From Pectinatus frisingensis (GTDB lineage Bacteria > Bacillota > Negativicutes > Selenomonadales > Selenomonadaceae): a DNA stretch of 62,936 nucleotides. Shown here one piece after another: positions 15,615 to 25,284 of this stretch (position 1 is its first letter; the number at the start of each line of letters is the position of its first letter). The stretch spans positions 1 through 62,936 of the forward strand of contig NZ_WIQU01000068.1 of assembly GCF_015732285.1 (NCBI RefSeq). Reading direction: 5' to 3'. The notes under the pieces were generated by a model. It saw only the letters and a list, made by a program, of their open reading frames with translations. It did no database searches and was not told the origin of the DNA. The position numbers were made by a program, and so were the translations under genes.

Positions 15615-16475
15615 TTAAAGTAGCTGCTGTCTGGCAGCTTCAATTGTATTTTGCATTAGTGTGGCAATTGTCAGTAAGCCCACACCACCGGGAACCGGTG
15701 TTATAAAGGCTGCTTTTTCTTTAACCGCGGTAAAATCAACATCACCTACTAGTTTTTTAGGAGCAATGCGATTTATTCCTACATCGATAATGGCAGCACC
15801 AGGTTTTATCATGTCGGCAGTGACGAAAGCAGGACGTCCGACGGCAGCAATCAATATATCGGCGGTACGCGTGATGTCTTTTAAATTTTGGGTATGTGAA
15901 TGGCATATAGTGACAGTGGCATTTTTAGCAAGCAATAGATTAGCCATGGGTTTACCAACAATATTACTTCGACCGATTATTACGGCATTTTTCCCGTCGA
16001 TAGGAATACCGGCTGATTCCAGCATTTTTATGCAGCCAAGCGGTGTACAAGGAACCATGCATTTTTCGCCTATAGATAATTTGCCCACATTAACGGGATG
16101 AAAACCATCGACGTCTTTTGACGGATTTATGTTGTAAAGAATTTCACTTTCGTATGGTTGCAGTGTCTTAGGTAAGGGCAGTTGCAATAGTATACCGTGT
16201 ACGGAAACATCCTCATTAAGTTTTTTTATGGCAGTAATAAGAGCACTCTTGCCAGTATTTTCCGGCAGGCTTATCACTTGGGAGTTTATGCCCATTTCCC
16301 TGCAGGTCCGATGCTTGTTGCGGACATAAACCTGTGAAGCCGGATCAGCACCGACAATTATCACAGCAAGACCGGGTGTTACACCGGTTTGCCTGATCAG
16401 TTCTGTTAAATTGATTTTGGCTTGATTTTTGAGTTCTTGAGCATATGTTTTTCCTGATAGAATGACGGCAGACAT
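15615..16475 (-). CDS. folD: Bifunctional methylene-THF dehydrogenase/methenyl-THF cyclohydrolase
   Basis: The 286-residue cytosolic enzyme oxidises 5,10-methylene-THF and hydrolyses methenyl-THF. Catalytic Y50 and K54 lie in YVRNKHRTC, followed by HGILLQLPLP, the VIGRSNIVGKPMA nucleotide loop and the PGGVGLLTIATLMQNT tail. A purine-rich GGGGGC box precedes ATG 16475. It lies 57 bp upstream of fhs on the same strand, so the two are probably cotranscribed. Confidence 0.97.
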   Translation of the reverse strand: MSAVILSGKTYAQELKNQAKINLTELIRQTGVTPGLAVIIVGADPASQVYVRNKHRTCREMGINSQVISLPENTGKSALITAIKKLNEDVSVHGILLQLPLPKTLQPYESEILYNINPSKDVDGFHPVNVGKLSIGEKCMVPCTPLGCIKMLESAGIPIDGKNAVIIGRSNIVGKPMANLLLAKNATVTICHSHTQNLKDITRTADILIAAVGRPAFVTADMIKPGAAIIDVGINRIAPKKLVGDVDFTAVKEKAAFITPVPGGVGLLTIATLMQNTIEAARQQLL

Positions 16476-16492
16476 ATTGAGCCCCCTATGTA

Positions 16493-17344
16493 TTATTTGA
16501 ACAGAATACTGATGACAGTAAATATAAATATGACAATGGAAACAATGCCATTGCGCATGAAATAAGTTTGTGTGAGTCTGCTGTAATCAGTTGATGAAAC
16601 GATGGAGTGTTGATATATAAGTGTAATAATGGCAATTGTTACGCCTGCATAATAAATAAGCGGTAATTGATATGACAGACCAACAAAAATAAAACATAAA
16701 ATGCTGATAAAATGTACACCTGCTATAATGGGAAATACTTTTTTGGCTGTAAATTCTGTAGCCAGTGAATGCAGATGGTGGGTTTTGTCAAAAATTTCAT
16801 CCTGACTGCCGTAAATAGCATCGAACCCACCAATCCAAAGACATACACCAAGTCCTAAAATAACAATTGTTAGGTTTAATGTGTTGGTTATTGCTATGTA
16901 GCTGCCGATGGGGGCCATTGCTAAGGCACTTCCTAAAACAAAGTGGCATAAAAAGGTAAATCTTTTAGTATAAGGATAAATAACTAGGACGAATACAGCC
17001 AAGGGAACTAAATAAATACATACCGGTGCAAGCTGAGAAGCAGAAAAAAAGAATAACAGCAGACTTAACAGCAAGATGAATTTGACTTCACGCGGCTTTA
17101 CTGCACCCGTAACCATTGGCCTTTTGGATAAACGCGGCTGCAAGGAATCATATTTGAGGTCAATCAGATTGTCCAGAACCATAGCAGAACTTCTGGCACC
17201 GATCATAGATAAAGTTATAAAAATAAAGTCATGCAGTGACGGCAGACCGTCAGCAGCAAGAAAAGCACCCATATAAGCAAATGGCAGAGCAAAGATAGTA
17301 TGATAAAGGGCAATATTACTGAGATGCGCGGTTATTTTATTCAA
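16493..17344 (-). CDS. UbiA-family prenyltransferase (MqnP/UbiA-like)
   Basis: This integral-membrane enzyme attaches a polyprenyl chain to an aromatic ring. The 283 residues are strongly hydrophobic, with about eight to nine helices. The first Asp-rich motif is D58-x3-D62-x3-D66 and the second is in GGFDAIYGSQDEIFD. The UbiD-type gene upstream and a polyprenyl diphosphate synthase nearby suggest quinone synthesis. In Firmicutes using the futalosine route these roles are named MqnP and MqnL. The start is taken as TTG 17344, 8 nt from AAGGA and giving MNKI; a TTG at 17350 is too close. It overlaps the ubiD stop. Confidence 0.85.
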   Translation of the reverse strand: MNKITAHLSNIALYHTIFALPFAYMGAFLAADGLPSLHDFIFITLSMIGARSSAMVLDNLIDLKYDSLQPRLSKRPMVTGAVKPREVKFILLLSLLLFFFSASQLAPVCIYLVPLAVFVLVIYPYTKRFTFLCHFVLGSALAMAPIGSYIAITNTLNLTIVILGLGVCLWIGGFDAIYGSQDEIFDKTHHLHSLATEFTAKKVFPIIAGVHFISILCFIFVGLSYQLPLIYYAGVTIAIITLIYQHSIVSSTDYSRLTQTYFMRNGIVSIVIFIFTVISILFK

Positions 17345-18797
17345 GACCAAGATCCTTCCATTTTTGGTCCACTGCTTCTTTTATTGTTTTAGTCATTGTT
17401 ATTTCATCTGGCCATTCGCGGGTATGACCTTCTTCCGGCCATGTCTTTGTGGCATCAATGCCGATTTTGGTGCCCCATTTTGGCATCGGCGAAGAATGAT
17501 CAAGAACATCAAGCGGACCGTCGACCATTACAAAATCTTGCTTGGCATCAATATTATTATAGACACGCCACCATACTTCTTTGGTATCTTGTACATTGAC
17601 ATGGGCATCGACAATAATGATCATCTTGGTAAACATAGCCTGTCCCATGCCCCAGATTGCCTGCATTACTTTTTTTGCCTGTTGCGGATAGGTTTTTTTG
17701 ATAGAAATCATCATGCAATTGTGGAATACACCCTCTAAAGGACAATTAATATCAACTATTTCCGGCATTAACTGTTGCATCAACGGTAAAAAGATCCTTT
17801 CCGTAGCTTTTGCTAAAAAACAATCTTCCATAGGGGGTTTGCCAACGATAGTAGTAGAGTATATGGGACTTTTACGATGGGTGATACAAGTGATATGAAA
17901 GACAGGATAATCATCGGCAAGAGAATAGTAACCGGTATGATCACCAAACGGACCTTCACGGCGAAATTCATCGATATTTACATAACCTTCCAGAACAATT
18001 TCACTAGATGCCGGAACTTCGACATCGACAGTTTCACATTTTATCATTTCAACAGATTTTTTACGTAAAAACCCGGCAAAAACCATTTCATCAACATCGC
18101 GCGGCAACGGTGCCGTGGCAGCATATGTGAGGACAGGATCAGTACCGATGGCAACTGCAACTTCAAGACGGTTATAACCAAGCTGTTTATATTCACGGAA
18201 GTTTTCAGCGCCATTTTTATGGATATGCCAATGCATACCGGTAGTGCAGCTGTCATATTTTTGCAGACGATACATACCGACGTTCCTTTTTCCTGTTGTC
18301 GGATTTTTTGTAAAGACAAGCGGCAGTGTTATAAAAGGACCGCCGTCTTGCGGCCAGCAGGTTAAAATTGGGAACTTGTCAAGGGAAGGATTATCTTTTA
18401 TAATGACTTCCTTGCATGGTGCTTTTTTTACGTATTTAGGAAAATTTATTGATCGGCGGGCCAAGGGAATAATGTGGAGCAGGTCCATTTTCTTTTGCAG
18501 TGAGATGTAAGGTAGTTTCAATATTTCCCGCAGTTCATCGGGAACATCTTCTAATTTATCGACACCAAGTGCAATTGCCATGCGTTCCATTGACCCAAAA
18601 GCGTTTATTAAGACAGGCATATCATAGCCTTTTACGTTTTCGAACAATAAAGCAACATTCTTATTCCCTTCCATTTTGCAGACGCGGTCAGTTATTTCAG
18701 TTATTTCCAGTTTGCAGTCAACTGGTGTCTGGATGCGTTTTAGTAGACCACGTTCTTCCAGTACGGTAATAAATTCACGTAAGTCATAAAATGCCAT
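17337..18797 (-). CDS. UbiD-family decarboxylase (MqnL/UbiD-like)
   Basis: The 486-residue protein belongs to the UbiD family of prenylated-FMN-dependent non-oxidative decarboxylases. Recognisable segments are MAFYDLREFITVLEERG, GMHWHIHKNG, RREGPFGDHTGYYS (conserved Arg and Glu near the cofactor) and a C-terminal KIGIDATKTWPEEG. It should decarboxylate a prenylated or unprenylated aromatic acid during menaquinone synthesis. The start at ATG 18797 has AGAGGT 7 nt upstream; in-frame TTG codons at 18815-18818 lie before that site. It overlaps the ubiA gene, a tight pair. A UbiX partner is not in the window. Confidence 0.9.
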   Translation of the reverse strand: MAFYDLREFITVLEERGLLKRIQTPVDCKLEITEITDRVCKMEGNKNVALLFENVKGYDMPVLINAFGSMERMAIALGVDKLEDVPDELREILKLPYISLQKKMDLLHIIPLARRSINFPKYVKKAPCKEVIIKDNPSLDKFPILTCWPQDGGPFITLPLVFTKNPTTGKRNVGMYRLQKYDSCTTGMHWHIHKNGAENFREYKQLGYNRLEVAVAIGTDPVLTYAATAPLPRDVDEMVFAGFLRKKSVEMIKCETVDVEVPASSEIVLEGYVNIDEFRREGPFGDHTGYYSLADDYPVFHITCITHRKSPIYSTTIVGKPPMEDCFLAKATERIFLPLMQQLMPEIVDINCPLEGVFHNCMMISIKKTYPQQAKKVMQAIWGMGQAMFTKMIIIVDAHVNVQDTKEVWWRVYNNIDAKQDFVMVDGPLDVLDHSSPMPKWGTKIGIDATKTWPEEGHTREWPDEITMTKTIKEAVDQKWKDLGLE

Positions 18798-18872
18798 TAT
18801 ATAACCTCTTTTCAACAAGCATAGATCATGATTTCATAAGAAAAAAAGAAGACTGATAAAATCTATGCCAGA

Positions 18873-19643
18873 TTATTTTCGCAATATAAAGCGGACAATT
18901 AGATAACTCGAAAAGTACAAAATGATCATCGGTAAAGCGATGGTACATTGGGTAAAAACATCTGGTGTAGGTGAAATTACAGCTGCAATAACAAAGGCGA
19001 GAAAAATTACTATACGCCATTTCTTTAGTAAAAACTTAGAGTTTATAAAACCTATTTTTGCTAAAATAACAACGATAAGAGGTAGTTCAAAAACAACACC
19101 AAACGGTAAAACAAAGGAAATTATAAAGTCAAAATATCTGCCGACGGAAAATAACGGCATAAGATTGTCAGTACCAAATCCAATGAAAAATTTAATAGCA
19201 GCGGGCAATACTAAAAAAAAGGAAAAAAGTAAACCGCCGAAAAATAAAATAACTGAAGATGGTACTACCAATAACAAAACTTTGCGTTCGCGAATAGTCA
19301 GTGCTGGCAGGACGAAACACCAGATTTCGTATAATACGACAGGCAATGCCAGTAAAAAACCGGCAAAGATAGCAACCTTAAGATAGGTGAAAAAAGCCTC
19401 CATCGGTTGCATATAGTAGAGTTTACCAGCCGGTAAAGTCAAATAGTGCATAATGTCTTCTATAAAATAGTAACAAATGCCGCTGCCAATACAAATAGCG
19501 ATAAGGCTGCGGATGATCCGTTTACGCAGTTCTTCTAAATGCCCAATAAGTGACATGTTGCCCTCAGGAATATCATTTTGTCTTGAAATTGAGCTGTTCG
19601 GAGGTGATAATTCTAATGGATTTTTTTCTGCCATATCTGTCAC
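18873..19643 (-). CDS. tatC: Twin-arginine translocase subunit TatC
   Basis: Polytopic receptor of the Tat pathway, which exports folded proteins with twin-arginine signals. The 256 residues contain six predicted membrane helices and conserved features: [14 protein letters not shown] at the N-terminal amphipathic start, the periplasmic [12 protein letters not shown], and [14 protein letters not shown]. The GTG at 19643 overlaps the tatA stop, suggesting coupling; ATG 19634 is the alternative start. It is in one run with tatA (19640-19831) upstream and ubiD downstream. Confidence 0.95.
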   Translation of the reverse strand: MTDMAEKNPLELSPPNSSISRQNDIPEGNMSLIGHLEELRKRIIRSLIAICIGSGICYYFIEDIMHYLTLPAGKLYYMQPMEAFFTYLKVAIFAGFLLALPVVLYEIWCFVLPALTIRERKVLLLVVPSSVILFFGGLLFSFFLVLPAAIKFFIGFGTDNLMPLFSVGRYFDFIISFVLPFGVVFELPLIVVILAKIGFINSKFLLKKWRIVIFLAFVIAAVISPTPDVFTQCTIALPMIILYFSSYLIVRFILRK

Positions 19644-19831
19644 TTTTTTTGTTCTTCTTTTACATCGATTACCTTGGGTTTATCATTTTTATCTTCTTCT
19701 TCGGCAGCTGACTTGAATTCACGAATGCTTTTCCCAATTGCCCGGCCCACTTCAGGAAGTTTTCCCGGACCGAAAAAAACTAAACCAATAACCAGTATAA
19801 GTAAAAGTTCTGGTACCCCTACATCAAACAT
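19640..19831 (-). CDS. tatA: Sec-independent translocase TatA (copy 1, tatC-linked)
   Basis: A 63-residue single-span protein: membrane helix [15 protein letters not shown], hinge FGPGKLPE, amphipathic helix [16 protein letters not shown] and an acidic tail. It forms the oligomeric pore-like component of the Tat translocase. AGGAGGT precedes the ATG and the stop overlaps the tatC start. Confidence 0.95.
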   Translation of the reverse strand: MFDVGVPELLLILVIGLVFFGPGKLPEVGRAIGKSIREFKSAAEEEDKNDKPKVIDVKEEQKK

Positions 19832-19904
19832 GATTAACCTCCTGACTTAATAAATAAAATTTATAATTATTATTGTTGTTCAAGAAAAATAATTAAAATA
19901 CAGC

Positions 19905-19936
19905 AAAAAACGTCTTTATAGTAAAGACGCTTTTTT
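19905..19936. terminator. Bidirectional terminator between the two tatA genes
   Basis: CGTCTTTA (19911-19918) and its complement (19922-19929), with A6 on one side and T6 on the other, form a terminator for tatA copy 2 in the minus direction. It separates that gene from the tatA-tatC run. Confidence 0.85.
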
Positions 19937-19938
19937 AG

Positions 19939-20208
19939 TTACTTATCCACTATTTTAGTTTCTTCTTTGGTCCCTTCCGGGTTAGTTGTGCCGGGCTGCT
20001 GTTTTTGAACGGCTGCAGATGCTGTTTCCGACTTGTTAACAGTTGGTGGGGTTTGTTGTGGATTTTCAGTTATACCTGCTGTAGCTTTTTTTAATTCGTT
20101 AATGCTTTTTCCCACTGCCCGGCCTACTTCAGGGAGTTTGCCAGGACCAAATAAAACCAATCCGATTATTAAAATAATGATAAGTTCTGGAACACCAATA
20201 CCAAACAT
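19939..20208 (-). CDS. tatA: Sec-independent translocase TatA (copy 2)
   Basis: An 89-residue paralogue nearly identical to copy 1 over the membrane helix, FGPGKLPE hinge and amphipathic helix. It has a longer, Pro/Thr/Gln-rich, probably disordered tail. AAGGAG precedes the ATG. It has its own extended -10 promoter and its own terminator, so it is transcribed as a single gene. Two TatA proteins with one TatC suggest alternative or mixed TatA assemblies. Confidence 0.95.
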   Translation of the reverse strand: MFGIGVPELIIILIIGLVLFGPGKLPEVGRAVGKSINELKKATAGITENPQQTPPTVNKSETASAAVQKQQPGTTNPEGTKEETKIVDK

Positions 20209-20282
20209 CTTTATCGCTCCTTTTCAGTAATGGCATCATAAACACAAATTATATAATTTACCAAATACATAAACTCACCTGT

Positions 20283-20291
20283 ATTATAACA
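20283..20291 (-). promoter_or_regulatory. Extended -10 promoter for tatA copy 2
   Basis: On the minus strand the sequence TGTTATAAT contains a perfect TATAAT (20283-20288) with the upstream TG of an extended -10 element, about 75 bp before the tatA start and just after the prenyl synthase stop. The -35 box is weak. Confidence 0.5.
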
Positions 20292-20300
20292 TAGGTATCT

Positions 20301-21272
20301 TTAAAAATCACGTTTATTGACAAAGTCAGTTATTTCTATAAAAGATTTAGCAATGTTGGTCGGTAGGCTGGTCGGTAAAATCTGTTTGGCTGCATTTAGA
20401 TAATTATAGACTTTCTTATGGGCATAATCGATCCCATCACTGTCCCGGGTTATCTCAACAGCCCGTTTTACCATCATAGCTGTGAGATTTTTATTGGTTA
20501 TGAGTTCTATTAATTCTTGTTTATAAGGACTTGTTGAGGCAGCTCTTATCACAGGAAGGGTAATAATGCCTTGCAGAATGTCATTCCCAGCGGGTTTACC
20601 AATCTTTTTTTCATTAGATGTGAGATCCAGAATGTCATCGGTGATTTGGAAAGCCATACCAAGGTACAAACCATATTTATAAATACATTGAACTGCAGTG
20701 ATGTCCATTTCAGCGACAATACCACCAATTTCACAGCTGGCAGCAATAAAATCAGCTGTCTTTTTAGTAATAGCATCATAATACTCAGTTTCTGAACGAA
20801 GTTTATAATGTTTTTCATTTTGATGGATTTCACCTTCACTGAGACCGCAGATAACTTTTGCCAGGCGAAGCAGTATGCGCCGGTCATAATTTTTGTCTGC
20901 TATCAGGGCAAATGCCCGGGCAAAAAGAAAATCACCGCTTAATATAGAAATATTATTGCCCCATTTGGCATTGGCAGTGGGTGCACCCCTTCTGGTAGCA
21001 GCATTGTCGAGCACATCGTCATGGACTAAGGAAGCCATATGAATTAATTCGATGGTGACAGCCAATGGTAAGACCCGTTCTAAATCATATTTTTGACTGC
21101 TGTGTGCTGCCAGAAAATATAAGGCCGGGCGAAGCCTTTTTCCTCCCGCTTCAACAAGATGTTTACCAATATCGGTTATAAGTGGAACATCCGAACGGAC
21201 TTCTTGATATAGGCCATCTTCTAAAGCATTTAAATCTTTTTTTATAATATATAACATTTTATTTGTTAACAA
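20301..21272 (-). CDS. Polyprenyl diphosphate synthase (heptaprenyl/octaprenyl type)
   Basis: Class I trans-prenyltransferase that extends FPP with IPP units to make a quinone side-chain donor. The 323 residues include the first Asp motif HDDVLDNAATRRG, the GGKRLRPAL IPP-binding loop and the second Asp motif ITDDILD with GKPAGNDILQG. It resembles HepT/IspB; chain length cannot be read. The start is ambiguous: TTG 21272 has AGGTG 6 nt upstream, while the in-frame TTG at 21287 has no site. It fits functionally with the UbiA/UbiD pair nearby. Confidence 0.9.
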   Translation of the reverse strand: MLTNKMLYIIKKDLNALEDGLYQEVRSDVPLITDIGKHLVEAGGKRLRPALYFLAAHSSQKYDLERVLPLAVTIELIHMASLVHDDVLDNAATRRGAPTANAKWGNNISILSGDFLFARAFALIADKNYDRRILLRLAKVICGLSEGEIHQNEKHYKLRSETEYYDAITKKTADFIAASCEIGGIVAEMDITAVQCIYKYGLYLGMAFQITDDILDLTSNEKKIGKPAGNDILQGIITLPVIRAASTSPYKQELIELITNKNLTAMMVKRAVEITRDSDGIDYAHKKVYNYLNAAKQILPTSLPTNIAKSFIEITDFVNKRDF

Positions 21273-21509
21273 TTCAATCACCTGCAAGTAAATTCATGAC
21301 TAATTAAGTTTACTACAAAATACGCCGATTAGTAAACCGGCAATGGGAAAAAAGCAATAAATTTTATAAACTATTAAAAGACTAATGGTAAAATTATGCT
21401 TGTAAATAGGCATATTTCATGATATTTTTATAATTATCTTAGTTATATCTGATAACATTTGATATTTATTTACACAATGACTGAAAAATTCCTCACGATA
21501 GTGGAGACG

Positions 21510-23435
21510 ATGCATGTTATGATAAAAATTTGTTCCTGTCAATTTGAAGTGGAGGCTGGGCATCCCAGCAAAAATTCGGCAAAAATGTTGCAGTTTATTG
21601 ATACGGCAAAAACTGCTGGAGCTGATATTATAGTATTTCCAGAGATGGCTGTTCCAGGCTATTTTCTCGGTGATACTTGGGATTCTTCAGCTTTTTTGCG
21701 TGATTGTGAGATGTGCGGGAAGCAGATTATTGCGGCAGCAGACGGTATCGTTGTCATTTTTGGCAATGTAGCGATCGATTGGCGGAAAAAAAATCGTGAT
21801 GGACGAGTGCGTAAATATAACGCATTGTTTGCTGCACAAAATAAGAAATTAATAAAAGCGGAAAAGGCTTTGTATCCATTTACGATAAAAACACTCCATC
21901 CCAATTATCGGGAATTTGATGATACCAGATATTTTTTTAGTAATTTAATGCTGGCCACTGAAATACAACAAAATCCACGTGAACTTATACAGCCGCTGCG
22001 GTTAAAAATCAAGGGGAAAGATTTGTGCATTGGCTGTATTTTATGTGAAGATGGCTGGAGTGATGATTATTCTTTATCACCTATTGATATTTTATGTTCA
22101 AAAAATAAACTGGATGTTATATTCAATATTTCAGCGTCACCATATACTCTGGGGAAAAATAATAAGCGTCATCGGGTATTTTCTCGTCAGGCACAGAAGA
22201 ATAATGTGCCGATCGTTTATGTTAATAATATTGGTATTCAAAATAATGGCAAGACTATATATACCTTTGATGGAGCCAGTACGGTTTATGATGCTGCCGG
22301 AATTGTAGTTTCCTATATCGAACCATATAGTGAAGAAAATAGTTATATAGATCTTTCTCAACTGAAGGATAAAAGATATCCTTCAGTTGATGATGGTGAA
22401 ACGGATGATATAGCATGTGTTTATAAAGCCTTATCATACGGAATAAAAAAATTTCTGCAACAGATACATATGCAAAAAGTTGTAATCGGAATCTCGGGTG
22501 GAATTGATTCGGCTGTTGCAGCAGCGTTGTATGTTGCTATTTTAGGTAACGAAAATGTTCTTTTAGTTAATATGCCAAGCGTTTACAATTCCACGACGAC
22601 AAAAAACCTGTCGGAAAGACTGGCGGCCAATTTAAACTGTGCTTATGCGGTGATCCCCATTCAAAAAGTAATTGATTATACGATAAATCAGTTTGAAAGC
22701 GCAAAACTCATAAATGTCTCCGGCAATATGACAAAGACTATAAAAGTATCGTCATTTGTGGCGGAAAATATTCAGGCACGGGATCGGTCTGCGAGAATTT
22801 TGGCGGGAATTGCGGCAGCAATCGGCGGCGGCTTTACCTGCAATGCCAATAAGGCGGAGATAACTGTCGGTTATTCCACGCTTTATGGTGACCAATCGGG
22901 ATTTTTAGCGGCATTGGCGGATTTATGGAAGTATCAGATATATGATTTGGCACGGTATTTGAATGAAAAAATTTATAAAAAAACTGTAATACCACAGGCT
23001 GTTATCGATATAGTACCAAGTGCAGAACTTTCTTCCAGCCAGAATGTGGATGAAGGCAGGGGAGATCCGATAAAATATCCTTATCATGATTTTTTGTTCC
23101 GGGCTTTTGTTGAACGCTGGGATAAAGCTGCACCTGAAAATATTCTGGATTGGTACCGAACCGGAACTTTAGAACAAAATATTGGCTGCGCTGTCGGTTT
23201 AGTGAAGAAATATTTTTCCTCTGATGAAGAATTTATTGCTGATTTAGAGCGTTGGTGGAATTTATTTACTGGAATGGCTGTTGCCAAAAGGATACAGGCA
23301 CCACCAATTTTGGCGGTTAGCCGCAGGGCCTATGGATTTGATCAGCGTGAAGCGCAAAACGGGCCGTATTATACTAAGCGTTACCAAGAGATTAAATATG
23401 AATTGTTGAAAAATGATATAGTTAAAACTGTTTAA
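21510..23435 (+). CDS. nadE: Glutamine-dependent NAD+ synthetase
   Basis: Last step of NAD+ synthesis: amidation of nicotinate adenine dinucleotide with ammonia from glutamine. An N-terminal nitrilase-type glutaminase domain carries Glu in FPEMAVPGYFLGDTW, a Lys near EKALYPF and the nucleophilic Cys of GCILCEDGWSDDYS. The C-terminal synthetase domain has the PP-loop GISGGIDSAVAAALY and the late AELSSSQNVDEG and GFDQREAQNGPYYT segments. Length is about 641 residues. The start at ATG 21510 is chosen for nearby GGAG (close spacing); ATG 21519 is the alternative. It is divergent from the prenyl synthase. Confidence 0.93.
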   Translation: MHVMIKICSCQFEVEAGHPSKNSAKMLQFIDTAKTAGADIIVFPEMAVPGYFLGDTWDSSAFLRDCEMCGKQIIAAADGIVVIFGNVAIDWRKKNRDGRVRKYNALFAAQNKKLIKAEKALYPFTIKTLHPNYREFDDTRYFFSNLMLATEIQQNPRELIQPLRLKIKGKDLCIGCILCEDGWSDDYSLSPIDILCSKNKLDVIFNISASPYTLGKNNKRHRVFSRQAQKNNVPIVYVNNIGIQNNGKTIYTFDGASTVYDAAGIVVSYIEPYSEENSYIDLSQLKDKRYPSVDDGETDDIACVYKALSYGIKKFLQQIHMQKVVIGISGGIDSAVAAALYVAILGNENVLLVNMPSVYNSTTTKNLSERLAANLNCAYAVIPIQKVIDYTINQFESAKLINVSGNMTKTIKVSSFVAENIQARDRSARILAGIAAAIGGGFTCNANKAEITVGYSTLYGDQSGFLAALADLWKYQIYDLARYLNEKIYKKTVIPQAVIDIVPSAELSSSQNVDEGRGDPIKYPYHDFLFRAFVERWDKAAPENILDWYRTGTLEQNIGCAVGLVKKYFSSDEEFIADLERWWNLFTGMAVAKRIQAPPILAVSRRAYGFDQREAQNGPYYTKRYQEIKYELLKNDIVKTV

Positions 23436-23520
23436 CCGTATTTTGGCTAAATTGTTTTGGCATAAGCAATTATTTTCTGATATACTATATAGTTAATAAA
23501 GATTTTTTAAGGGTGAATTG

Positions 23521-24099
23521 ATGAGAGTTATAAGCGGCAGTGCACGCGGTGCAAAATTGAAAGCACCACACGGTATGAATACCCGTCCTACGGCAGATCG
23601 GATTAAGGAATCGTTATTTAATATATTACAAGGACAAATATTGGATGCAGGGATATTGGATTTATTTGCCGGCAGTGGTGCACTCGGTATAGAAAGTCTG
23701 AGTCGTGGGGCCGCAAGGGCAGTATTTGTTGATAAATCAATAGAAAGTATAAATACGATTAAAGATAACTTGCAGCATACACATTTTATGGATAAGGCAG
23801 ATATATGTCATAATGACGCTTTGTTTAGCATAAAAAAATATAATGGCAGATGGAACCCCTTTGATATTATTTTTTGTGATCCGCCTTATCATATGGGATG
23901 GTGTCAAAAAGCACTGCTATTAATTGATGAATATGTTTTATTGAAAAATAAGGGTTTATTAATTGCGGAAATCGGTGCGGATGAAGAATTAAATACGGAA
24001 GATACCAAGTTTAATTTATTGCGAAGTAAGGTTTATGGAGCAACAACAAAAATAAATATTTACGAATTTATGGCAGACGGTACATCAAGAGGTGAGTGA
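23521..24099 (+). CDS. rsmD: 16S rRNA (guanine966-N2)-methyltransferase
   Basis: The 192-residue SAM-dependent methyltransferase begins MRVISGSARGAKLKAP and has TRPTADRIKESLFNIL, the SAM loop LDLFAGSGALGIESLSRG and the catalytic FCDPPYHMG. It modifies G966 of 16S rRNA in assembled 30S subunits. The start at ATG 23521 follows AAGGGTG. It overlaps the ribosome binding site of coaD, the usual pairing in Firmicutes. Confidence 0.95.
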   Translation: MRVISGSARGAKLKAPHGMNTRPTADRIKESLFNILQGQILDAGILDLFAGSGALGIESLSRGAARAVFVDKSIESINTIKDNLQHTHFMDKADICHNDALFSIKKYNGRWNPFDIIFCDPPYHMGWCQKALLLIDEYVLLKNKGLLIAEIGADEELNTEDTKFNLLRSKVYGATTKINIYEFMADGTSRGE

Positions 24100-24100
24100 A

Positions 24101-24589
24101 TTGACCATTGCATTGTGTCCCGGTAGTTTTGATCCTGTGACGAACGGGCATATAAATATTTTTGAACGTTCGGCAAAAATTTTTGATCATTTGATTGTAG
24201 CTGTTTTTAACAATATACGGAAAGAGTCTTTTTTTAGTATTGAAGAACGATTGGAACTCCTGAGAGAATCAACAGGCCATATTAAAAATATAACTATTGA
24301 TGCTTTTGATGGCCTTTTAGCTGATTATGTCAAGGATAAAAAGGCAGGCATAGTTGTGCGTGGGTTAAGAGATCAGAATGACTTTTTTTATGAAACATCG
24401 CAAATGCTTATGCTCAGGCGGATGGCACCGAATGTAGAATCAGTTTATTTGATGAGTGAGCATCGTTATTCCTATGTGAGTTCATCGGCTATACGTGAAC
24501 TTGTAAATTTTCAGGGGAATATTGAAGGACTTGTCCCCATCTGTGTAGAAAAGGCTATAAAGGAAAAGTATGCCCGGAAAAATGATTGA
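24101..24589 (+). CDS. coaD: Phosphopantetheine adenylyltransferase
   Basis: Fourth step of CoA synthesis: 4'-phosphopantetheine and ATP to dephospho-CoA. The 162-residue protein carries CPGSFDPVTNGH (T14 and H17 of the TxGH motif), a VVRGLRDQNDFFYE core and EHRYSYVSSSAIREL at the C-terminal catalytic loop. The start is placed at TTG 24101, one base after the rsmD stop, with AGAGGTG upstream and the family N-terminus MTIALCPGSFDP. A GTG at 24092 inside rsmD is the alternative. Confidence 0.95.
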   Translation: MTIALCPGSFDPVTNGHINIFERSAKIFDHLIVAVFNNIRKESFFSIEERLELLRESTGHIKNITIDAFDGLLADYVKDKKAGIVVRGLRDQNDFFYETSQMLMLRRMAPNVESVYLMSEHRYSYVSSSAIRELVNFQGNIEGLVPICVEKAIKEKYARKND

Positions 24590-24666
24590 TAATTATGTTG
24601 GATCTTAAACCGAGCTTTATGATAGTGCTGAGTTGTAAAATATTAAACGAAGGTAGGATTTTATAA

Positions 24667-25152
24667 ATGGCTATTAACGAACTACTTGACGAACTGGAAA
24701 ATTTGGTAGTCGATGCCCGTCGCCTCGTATTTACCAATAAGTGTATCATTGAAGAAGATGATCTCATGCGGCTGATTGACGGACTGCGTAAGGAGTTGCC
24801 TCAGACAATTAAGAAATCTGAAGATGTTATCCGTAATGAACAGGTGATCATTGATGATGCAAAAAGTGAAGCCACTAAGATTGTAGAACAGGCAAAAGAT
24901 TATGCTAATAAAATAACTGCTGAAAGTGAAATAGTGGAACAAGCCAGGATGCAGGCTAAAAAAGTAATGGATAAGACGGTGGAACACTCTGATGAACTTA
25001 AAAAGGATTCATTGCATTATGCCAACCAGGTGTTTGATCACATGATTGGCAATTTGACAAGCATTTTGGATGTAGTCCAGCAGGCTAAGGCCGGTTTGAA
25101 TGAAGATACAACGCATACAGCTGAACCGGTTAAACGTGACATAAAAAAATGA
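24667..25152 (+). CDS. Coiled-coil protein of the coaD neighbourhood
   Basis: The 161-residue, highly charged helical protein has MAINELLDELENLVVDARRL at its start, a central stretch resembling the b subunit of ATP synthase (DDAKSEATKIVEQAKDYANK) and a disordered tail. Similar proteins, often labelled ATPase or V-type ATPase subunit H-like, follow coaD in Clostridia and Negativicutes. No catalytic motif is present; a scaffold or DivIVA-like role would be speculation. It ends at a terminator. Confidence 0.7.
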   Translation: MAINELLDELENLVVDARRLVFTNKCIIEEDDLMRLIDGLRKELPQTIKKSEDVIRNEQVIIDDAKSEATKIVEQAKDYANKITAESEIVEQARMQAKKVMDKTVEHSDELKKDSLHYANQVFDHMIGNLTSILDVVQQAKAGLNEDTTHTAEPVKRDIKK

Positions 25153-25188
25153 TGCTGATACATTGATAGGTGAATAGGTCATGCCCGG

Positions 25189-25243
25189 ATACCATAGTTA
25201 AAGTGCATTGTGTTAACACTGAAGACTATGGTATACTTTTTTT
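25189..25243 (+). terminator. Terminator before the radical SAM pair
   Basis: ATACCATAGT (25189-25198) pairs with ACTATGGTAT (25225-25234), with an inner GTGTTAACAC hairpin, followed by a run of seven T residues. Confidence 0.75.
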
Positions 25244-25284
25244 GAAAATAAATTTGTTGTGATAATGATAGGATGAAGAATATA

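Noticed and set aside
18922-19386. 154-codon open frame opposite tatC
   Set aside because: It is fully antisense to a clear tatC gene, has no ribosome binding site and a composition typical of a mirrored membrane protein.
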